Assembly (NCBI GenBank): GCA_049792815.1
Contig: JBARBG010000004.1
Location: 1-17,853, forward strand
DNA length: 17,853 nucleotides
Direction of reading: 5' to 3'
Source of the DNA: DAIDKA01 sp049792815
GTDB taxonomy: Bacteria; Pseudomonadota; Gammaproteobacteria; Steroidobacterales; Steroidobacteraceae
The number at the start of each line of letters is the position of its first letter. Positions within the stretch are counted from its first letter, which is position 1. Of the stretch, positions 13,892-17,853 are shown in pieces. The notes under the pieces are model-generated. The model worked only from the letters and a program-made list of their open reading frames with translations, ran no database searches and was not told the DNA's origin. The translations under genes were made by a program, and so were the position numbers.

Positions 13892-14361
13892 GCAGCGTAT
13901 ACCTCTGGCTCAAGTGGGCTCATATTCTCTCTTCCACCGTCCTGTTTGGCACCGGTGCAGGCATAGCTTTCTTTTTCCTGCGGGCCCACCGTACCGGCGA
14001 TGTAAGGATCATTGCTGCAGTTGCTCGAGATGTTGTACTGGCGGATTTTGTTTTCACAGCGACTGCCGTCGTGACCCAACCCGTCACTGGCGTAGCGTTG
14101 ACTCTCATCGCGGGTTATCCGATCAGGAGCCACTGGTTGCTGACCTCGATTGCGCTGTACGGTCTGATCGGGTGTTGTTGGTTGCCCGTGGTGTGGATGC
14201 AAATCAGGATGCGTAACCTGTCCGGCGTCGCGGCTGCCGCTGGGACCGCGCTGCCGCAGCGGTATTTCTGTTACTACCGATGGTGGCTTGGGCTCGGGTG
14301 GCCCGCATTCATGGGCGTGCTTGTGATCTTCTATCTGATGGTAGCCAAGCCAACGTTTTGA
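13888..14361 (+). CDS. DUF2269-family integral membrane protein
   Basis: A 157-residue protein with four predicted membrane helices (about 7-31, 51-77, 83-104 and 132-152). The N-terminal LWLKWAHILSSTVLFGTGAG is the DUF2269 pattern (helix beginning K-x-x-H), and TQPVTGVAL lies in the second helix. The function of DUF2269 is unknown; the conserved His in helix 1 suggests a cofactor or ion role, which is speculation. I start at ATG 13888 because it precedes the first helix directly and overlaps the preceding stop codon by four bases; the longer frame from 13852 would read into the upstream gene. Coupling to the saccharopine-dehydrogenase-like gene suggests one pathway, perhaps membrane-linked redox or lipid modification. 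Confidence 0.85.
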   Translation: MSSVYLWLKWAHILSSTVLFGTGAGIAFFFLRAHRTGDVRIIAAVARDVVLADFVFTATAVVTQPVTGVALTLIAGYPIRSHWLLTSIALYGLIGCCWLPVVWMQIRMRNLSGVAAAAGTALPQRYFCYYRWWLGLGWPAFMGVLVIFYLMVAKPTF

Positions 14362-14492
14362 GGCTCATACACGAGTGAAGGGACGTTCCTGACCCAAAGG
14401 GGACTTTTGCCAATGACCGCATTCCGGAATTCGAGTGCTGGAAGTTCTGGATCGAATCGGCAGCACATGACGGCTAACGTTGTGCCGCGCCG

Positions 14493-14993
14493 TTAATACA
14501 GTTGCATGTGGAACAAGAACCAGCCCGATTCCAACGGTCTGAAGGCAAGGTAACCGGAACCAGGGGTATCACTCGGTTTCCACCGCGACAGGTTGGCCAC
14601 CTGGGGCTGCGGCTCCTCCGGATCTAGCGCGTAGCCTCTCAAATCCGTAGTGCAGCCTGCCAATCCGCAGAACGGGTCATACGCTACGAAAATCGCACGC
14701 GCACGAAGCCCATCGATTCCGCTCAGGGATCGGTTGGTGTCTGTGCGCTCAAGTAGAAAGCTGTACTCAATCACGGCCGACCCGTTCAGGCCGTCATGCA
14801 ATGCCTGCAATCCGGAGCCAGGCCGCTGGGTGAGCGTCGACAACTGAGGGTATTGTCTTACCAATTCACCTAGGCGCTCAAACTGGGCCCGGTGTGAATG
14901 AAATTTAGCTATCAGCTCGGAGTCAGATGGGGGCTTCGAGCCGCAACCGCTCAAGATGACAGCGAGCAGGACGAGTAAGCATCTAATGCGCAT
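14493..14993 (-). CDS. Predicted lipoprotein of unknown function
   Basis: A 166-residue protein with a lipoprotein signal peptide: MRIRC, then a hydrophobic LLVLLAVILSGC with lipobox LSGC and the lipidated cysteine at residue 17, followed by GSKPPSDSEL. Glycine at +2 would favour outer-membrane sorting. The mature part starts with a helical segment (ELIAKFHSHRAQFERLGELV) and ends in a mixed region closing with SGWFLFHMQLY. I do not recognise a domain. The start has no good ribosome site; the bases just upstream form an inverted repeat (14994-15012), and a strong AAGGAG with a six-residue in-frame mini-ORF lies 31-61 bases upstream. It is a single gene, convergent with the DUF2269 gene. Confidence 0.75.
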   Translation of the reverse strand: MRIRCLLVLLAVILSGCGSKPPSDSELIAKFHSHRAQFERLGELVRQYPQLSTLTQRPGSGLQALHDGLNGSAVIEYSFLLERTDTNRSLSGIDGLRARAIFVAYDPFCGLAGCTTDLRGYALDPEEPQPQVANLSRWKPSDTPGSGYLAFRPLESGWFLFHMQLY

Positions 14994-15012
14994 AAGTTCG
15001 CGTGTGCAACTT
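14994..15012 (-). promoter_or_regulatory. Inverted repeat abutting the lipoprotein start codon
   Basis: AAGTT (14994-14998) and AACTT (15008-15012) flank nine bases and directly precede the ATG on the minus strand, where the ribosome site should be. An mRNA hairpin here would limit initiation. The arms are short, so this is weak. Confidence 0.3.
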
Positions 15013-15023
15013 CGTTCGCCTGA

Positions 15024-15044
15024 TCATGTTAAAGAATCCTCCAT
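15024..15044 (-). CDS. Possible leader mini-ORF (MEDSLT) upstream of the lipoprotein gene
   Basis: ATG at 15044 has a full AAGGAG (15049-15054) four bases upstream, yet reaches a TGA after six codons. It is in the same frame as the lipoprotein, which restarts 31 bases after the mini-ORF's TGA at an ATG with no ribosome site. It could be a leader peptide feeding ribosomes to the main gene, or the sign of a nonsense change in an originally longer N-terminus; the signal peptide starting at 14993 argues for the former. Confidence 0.3.
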   Translation of the reverse strand: MEDSLT

Positions 15045-15195
15045 CTCGCTCCTTCTGGCTGCCACTAGGCTCTCCCACAATCCTGCGGATACGCAGGCGG
15101 AAAAACGGCAGATCGTGGCAGCTTGGCGGGGCGAGCCGTTGTCACCGGGCAAAGTTCAACGGCTGCTTTATGGCGCCGATTCGACGTGATTCACT

Positions 15196-15215
15196 GGCGG
15201 CTCTTGGCCGATTGC
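15196..15215 (+). repeat. Dispersed repeat copy B
   Basis: GGCGGCTCTTGGCCGATTGC matches 8107-8126 at 18 of 20 bases. It lies in gene-free DNA 81 bases before the IS66 insertion point. Confidence 0.3.
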
Positions 15216-15296
15216 GTCGCAAAATGACGGGTATTGTCCGCCGCAGCTGCCGTTCGACGATTGGGGAATACCTATGACTCCGGGGAGCCTTCAGTC

Positions 15297-15311
15297 GTAA
15301 GCGTCCGGATC
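15297..15311 (+). repeat. IS66 left terminal inverted repeat (outer end)
   Basis: GTAAGCGTCCGGATC begins the element. Its first eight bases equal the tip of the other IS66 end in this window. The inner limit of the repeat cannot be set without the right end. Confidence 0.7.
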
Positions 15312-15366
15312 TGGCCGCATTGCCTGCTCGCTGCTTAACCTAAATGATGCCCGTTCATCAGTAGAT

Positions 15367-15386
15367 GGGCACGTAGTTACGTGCCC
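15367..15386 (+). promoter_or_regulatory. Perfect inverted repeat just before tnpA
   Basis: GGGCACGTA (15367-15375) and TACGTGCCC (15378-15386) are perfect 9-base arms with a two-base centre. The repeat ends 12 bases before the tnpA ATG at 15399 and four bases before its AGGGG ribosome site. The sequence GTAGATGGG occurs on both sides (15361-15369 and 15395-15403). Confidence 0.5.
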
Positions 15387-15398
15387 GCGTAGGGGTAG

Positions 15399-15821
15399 AT
15401 GGGGACTTCAGCCAAGGCGGTCATGACGGATAAGCTGGGCAGACGAAGCGGTCCGCGGCGCAAGTATACCGTGGAGGAGAAGCGCTCCATGGTCGAGGAG
15501 ACGCAGGTGCACGGAGCCTCGGTTCCCGAGGTCGCCCAGCGGCACGGCGTCAACGCCAACCTCCTGTCTGTCTGGCGGCGATTGTACCGCCGGGGATTAC
15601 TCACCAGTGAGGTGAGATCCGGAGCGGCGGCGTTGCTGCCCGTAGAGGTTTCCACGCCCACGATGTTGCCGACCGAGCGCGCTGCGGCACCCAAGGCCGC
15701 GAAGGCGGATCGCGCACTCAGTGTCGAGGTGCAGTTCGCTGGCGGCCAGCGCTTGCGCATTCACGGCGCAGTGGACCGGCCCTTACTGAGGGAACTCATC
15801 GCTGCCCTGTCTTCGCGATGA
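15399..15821 (+). CDS. tnpA: IS66 accessory protein TnpA
   Basis: The first gene of the IS66 transposition set, 140 residues, an IS3/IS911-OrfA-like helix-turn-helix protein (IS66 Orf1). RRKYTVEEKRSMVEE (about 21-35) begins the DNA-binding domain, with SVPEVAQRHGVNANLLSVWR (41-60) as the helix-turn-helix. The C-terminal LSVEVQFAGGQRLRIHGAVD is the short strand region seen in this family. AGGGG (15391-15395) supports the ATG at 15399; a second in-frame ATG at 15423 (MTDKLGRR) also has a purine-rich site and may be used. The stop overlaps the tnpB start (ATGA, 15818-15821). Required with TnpB for efficient IS66 transposition. Confidence 0.9.
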   Translation: MGTSAKAVMTDKLGRRSGPRRKYTVEEKRSMVEETQVHGASVPEVAQRHGVNANLLSVWRRLYRRGLLTSEVRSGAAALLPVEVSTPTMLPTERAAAPKAAKADRALSVEVQFAGGQRLRIHGAVDRPLLRELIAALSSR

Positions 15822-16165
15822 TCGCGCTGCCCGCAGGGGTGCTCGTATGGTTGGCTGCCGGAGCCACCGACATGCGCAAAGGCTTTGACGGGCTGTGCGC
15901 TCTCGTGCAGACCCAGCTGTCGGAGGATCCTTATTCCGGACAACTTTTCGTCTTCCGCGGACGTGCAGGAGATCGGGTCAAGATCCTCTGGTGGAGCGGA
16001 GATGGGCTTTGCCTGTTCTCCAAGCGCCTGGAGCGTGGCAAGTTTGTGTGGCCACAGGCAACCTCCGGCACGATCACTCTCACCGGTGCGCAACTGTCGA
16101 TGCTGCTGGAAGGGATTGATTGGCGGCGCGTCGAGCGCACCTACGATCCGCATATTTCGGTGTAA
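15818..16165 (+). CDS. tnpB: IS66 accessory protein TnpB
   Basis: 115 residues, full length for the IS66 Orf2 family. It shows the unmistakable series WLAAGATDMRKGFDGLCALV (12-31), DPYSGQLFVFRGRAGDRVKI (37-56) and LWWSGDGLCLFSKRLERGKF (57-76). Its biochemical role is not known, but it is needed for transposition of IS66 elements. This is unrelated to the TnpB nuclease of IS200/IS605. Coupled to tnpA by a four-base overlap. A terminator-like hairpin follows its stop. Confidence 0.95.
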   Translation: MIALPAGVLVWLAAGATDMRKGFDGLCALVQTQLSEDPYSGQLFVFRGRAGDRVKILWWSGDGLCLFSKRLERGKFVWPQATSGTITLTGAQLSMLLEGIDWRRVERTYDPHISV

Positions 16166-16188
16166 AACGCCTTCTTTTTAAGGTGTTT
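16165..16188 (+). terminator. Terminator-like hairpin between tnpB and tnpC
   Basis: AAACGCCTT (16165-16173) pairs with AAGGTGTTT (16180-16188) over nine positions, one of them a G-U wobble, around a six-base loop CTTTTT. The hairpin begins on the last base of the tnpB stop codon and its 3' arm ends in UUU. The stem is weaker than a typical terminator. Confidence 0.4.
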
Positions 16189-16212
16189 CATGTGTAGTGG
16201 CGCGAGCGGCAT

Positions 16213-16221
16213 TGCTATAAT
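16213..16221 (+). promoter_or_regulatory. Extended -10 promoter immediately before tnpC
   Basis: TGCTATAAT is a perfect TGn-TATAAT extended -10 element. The start codon of tnpC (16227) begins only six bases after its last T, so the predicted transcript would begin at or next to the ATG. There is no good -35 box, which extended -10 promoters can do without. Confidence 0.5.
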
Positions 16222-16226
16222 GCTTC

Positions 16227-17798
16227 ATGCCACGCGCAGCTGCACTGCCAACCGATGTCGCGACGCTCCAAGAGCTCTTGCGCGCGGCCCAGGCTTCCGT
16301 GGCAGCGATGTCTGCTCAGCTGCGCTCCCGCGATGTGCTGATTGAGAACTTAAAGCTGCAGCTCGCGCGCTTGAAGCGTATGAAGTTCGGTCGATCGAGC
16401 GAACATCTGGACGCCCAGATCGCTCAACTAGAGTTGAGTCTCGAGGAACTCGAGGCCAACGCCGCAGCGAGCCCGGCACCGCCCCAGGGCCCGGCGGCCA
16501 GGTCGGTTTCCAAGCCCGCTCGCAAGCCCGTACCGGATCATCTGCCTCGCGAACCCCACGTACATGAGCCGGACTGCGGTTCGTGCACTTGCACGGATTG
16601 CGGCGGAGAACTGCGCGCCTTGGGTGAGGATATCTCGGAGATGCTTGAGTTTGTGCCCGAGCACTGGAAGGTGATCAAGCACATCCGGCCCAAGTATTCC
16701 TGTGGGGCCTGCCAGAAGATTGTGCAGGCGAGCGCGCCGTCTCGCCCCATCCCGCACAGCTACGCCGGTCCCAGGCTTCTGGCCCACGTCCTGGTCGCCA
16801 AGTATTGCGATCACCTGCCGTTTTACCGCCAAAGCGAGATCTACGCCCGCGATGGCGTGCACCTCGAGCGCAGTACGCTCGCTGACTGGGGCGGCGCCGG
16901 CTGCGCACTCATCGATCCACTGATCGATGCGCTGGGCGATTACGTCTTGAGCGCCGAGAAGCTGCACGCTGATGACACCCCGATCCGGGTTCTGGCACCC
17001 GGTACCGGCAAGACCCGCACCGGCCGACTATGGGCTTATGTGCGCGACGACCGACCGGCCGGCAGTACTGATCCGCCGGCGGTGTGGTTTCGGTATTCAC
17101 CGGATCGCAAGGGCGAGCGGCCCAGAGCTCATCTGGAGCCCTTCCGTGGGATTCTGCAGGCCGATGCCTATGGGGGATTCAACGGCCTGTACGATCGGGT
17201 GAAGGAACCACTGATCGAGGCGGCATGCTGGGCTCACGCGCGCCGCAAATTCTTCGACGTAAATGCGGCCGAGGGCTCCGCTGCTGCGCTTGAGGCACTC
17301 GAACGCATCGGCGTCTTGTATGCTGTGGAAGAGGATATCCGCGGCAAGCTGCCCGCTGAGCGCCGTGAAGTGCGCCAAGCGCGTGCCGCGCCGCTCCTTG
17401 AGGCGTTTCATGCCTGGCTTCACGCCACACTACGTCGGGAGACCTCCAAAAAGTCACCCCTCGCCGCCGCGATCCGCTACACCCTCTCGCTGTGGACTGC
17501 ACTCACCCGCTATTGCGATGACGGACGCATCGAGATGGACAACAACGCAGCTGAGCGCGAGTTGCGCGCGGTCGCCCTCGGCAGGAAAAATTACCTCTTC
17601 GCAGGCTCCGATGCTGGCGGTGAGCGTGCTGCTGCATTCTACAGTCTGATCGGAACGGCAAAACTGTGCGGTTTAGACCCGGAAGCCTATTTGCGGTACG
17701 TCTTCGAGCGTATCGCCGAGTACCCCATCAATAAAATCCACGAGCTGCTTCCCTGGTGCCTGGTGAGCAAGCTCTCTGATACCAGACTGGCGGCCTGA
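16227..17798 (+). CDS. tnpC: IS66-family DDE transposase TnpC
   Basis: The full-length 523-residue IS66 transposase. Order of features: an N-terminal leucine-rich coiled coil (about 10-80, with LQLARLKRMKFGRSSEHLD); a cysteine-rich zinc-binding segment (C117, C120, C122, C125, then C159 and C162); the IS66 central region; and the DDE catalytic domain with acids at LHADDTPI (D249/D250), QADAYGGF (D313) and NNAAERELR (E443), ending with IHELLPW. All catalytic acids are present, so the element may be active. The start must be 16227 or later because an in-frame stop overlaps the -10 box, and there is no ribosome site before it. It is separated by 61 bases from tnpB, where in many IS66 elements the genes are closer or coupled. 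The stop overlaps the start of a further frame (TGATG). Confidence 0.95.
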   Translation: MPRAAALPTDVATLQELLRAAQASVAAMSAQLRSRDVLIENLKLQLARLKRMKFGRSSEHLDAQIAQLELSLEELEANAAASPAPPQGPAARSVSKPARKPVPDHLPREPHVHEPDCGSCTCTDCGGELRALGEDISEMLEFVPEHWKVIKHIRPKYSCGACQKIVQASAPSRPIPHSYAGPRLLAHVLVAKYCDHLPFYRQSEIYARDGVHLERSTLADWGGAGCALIDPLIDALGDYVLSAEKLHADDTPIRVLAPGTGKTRTGRLWAYVRDDRPAGSTDPPAVWFRYSPDRKGERPRAHLEPFRGILQADAYGGFNGLYDRVKEPLIEAACWAHARRKFFDVNAAEGSAAALEALERIGVLYAVEEDIRGKLPAERREVRQARAAPLLEAFHAWLHATLRRETSKKSPLAAAIRYTLSLWTALTRYCDDGRIEMDNNAAERELRAVALGRKNYLFAGSDAGGERAAAFYSLIGTAKLCGLDPEAYLRYVFERIAEYPINKIHELLPWCLVSKLSDTRLAA

Positions 17799-17853
17799 TG
17801 GCGCGCAAGAAGAGCACCACCACGCCCCTGGTGCCCTGGTGGCAAGTGCGCAT
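17798..17853 (+). CDS. Start of a possible fourth IS66-borne gene (cut by window edge)
   Basis: The ATG at 17798 overlaps the tnpC stop codon (TGATG) and the frame stays open to the window end: MARKKSTTTPLVPWWQVR. The overlap suggests translational coupling to tnpC. Only 18 residues are visible, so no family can be named and the frame could still close soon after the edge. In the left-hand IS66 element the right end comes 32 bases after tnpC, with no such gene. Confidence 0.4.
   Translation, partial: MARKKSTTTPLVPWWQVR

Larger units (their letters stand above)
14994..15296. other. Intergenic region between lipoprotein gene and IS66 left end
   Basis: No full gene. It contains the lipoprotein leader with its mini-ORF (15024-15044), a small hairpin CCTGCG-GATA-CGCAGG (15082-15097) and the second copy of the dispersed 20-base repeat (15196-15215). 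A plus-strand frame (14956-15189) has no recognisable product and overlaps the lipoprotein promoter area. Confidence 0.45.
15297..17853 (+). mobile_element. IS66-family insertion sequence, left end to beyond the window
   Basis: The element starts at GTAAGCGTCC (15297), the IS66 terminal tip, and carries the full tnpA-tnpB-tnpC set in canonical order. No right terminal repeat (CGCTTAC) appears after tnpC up to the window edge, whereas in the left-hand element it lies only 32 bases after the tnpC stop; this element therefore extends further. The eight bases before the tip (15289-15296, CTTCAGTC) should be the target duplication. Confidence 0.88.

Noticed and set aside
15818..16165. TnpB as an RNA-guided nuclease
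   Set aside because: The name is shared, but this is the 115-residue IS66 Orf2 family and has no RuvC domain or guide RNA region.
16428..16967. A 179-codon minus-strand frame inside tnpC
   Set aside because: It is a shadow of the transposase, with no independent signals.
1..17853. Composite transposon bounded by two identical IS66 copies
   Set aside because: The two TnpC C-termini and terminal repeats are clearly divergent.

Overview
The base composition is moderately high in GC, most start codons have only modest Shine-Dalgarno sequences, and the protein families are typical of Proteobacteria. A gamma- or betaproteobacterium with many environmental sensing and mobile genes is the best guess; the window itself does not fix the genus. 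It reads as an accessory region. It begins inside the last gene of one IS66-family insertion sequence and ends inside a second, different IS66 element in the same orientation. A decayed group II intron lies between them.

Layout from left to right: the 3' end of an IS66 tnpC with its right inverted repeat (1-413); an AT-rich control region with two near-identical operator-like sites, followed by a HipB/HipA toxin-antitoxin operon (869-2748); a large GAF-PAS-PAS-GGDEF-EAL cyclic-di-GMP protein on the minus strand (3189-5891) with a palindrome just upstream of its start; the 3' half of a group II intron, with the C-terminal part of its reverse transcriptase/maturase and domain V, on the minus strand (about 6115-6985); and an AHSA1/SRPBCC gene overlapping an ArsR-type regulator gene (7131-7980), with its own promoter and operator-like palindrome.

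Next come an acyl-CoA-dehydrogenase-fold flavin monooxygenase (8346-9527); a second toxin-antitoxin pair, ribbon-helix-helix antitoxin plus PIN toxin (9803-10428), whose operator-like palindromes run into the start codon; a MAPEG-family membrane protein (10562-10978, minus); a small hydrophobic protein (11287-11601); a gene-poor kilobase containing a small secreted Cys-containing protein and a possible 37-residue membrane microprotein on the minus strand; a saccharopine-dehydrogenase-like protein translationally coupled to a DUF2269 membrane protein (12782-14361); a lipoprotein (14493-14993, minus); and the second IS66 element (from 15297), with tnpA, tnpB, tnpC and the start of a possible fourth gene cut by the window edge.

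The clearest functional units are two complete toxin-antitoxin modules with recognisable operators, a regulator/effector pair (ArsR/AHSA1), a dual-domain c-di-GMP enzyme with both active sites and the inhibitory site intact, and the coupled saccharopine-DH-like/DUF2269 pair. The most unusual signals are two genes (the RHH antitoxin and the right-hand IS66 tnpC) whose predicted promoters put the transcript start at the start codon, so the mRNAs may be leaderless. The IS66 element may also carry a passenger gene after tnpC. I found no tRNA, rRNA, CRISPR array or prophage genes.
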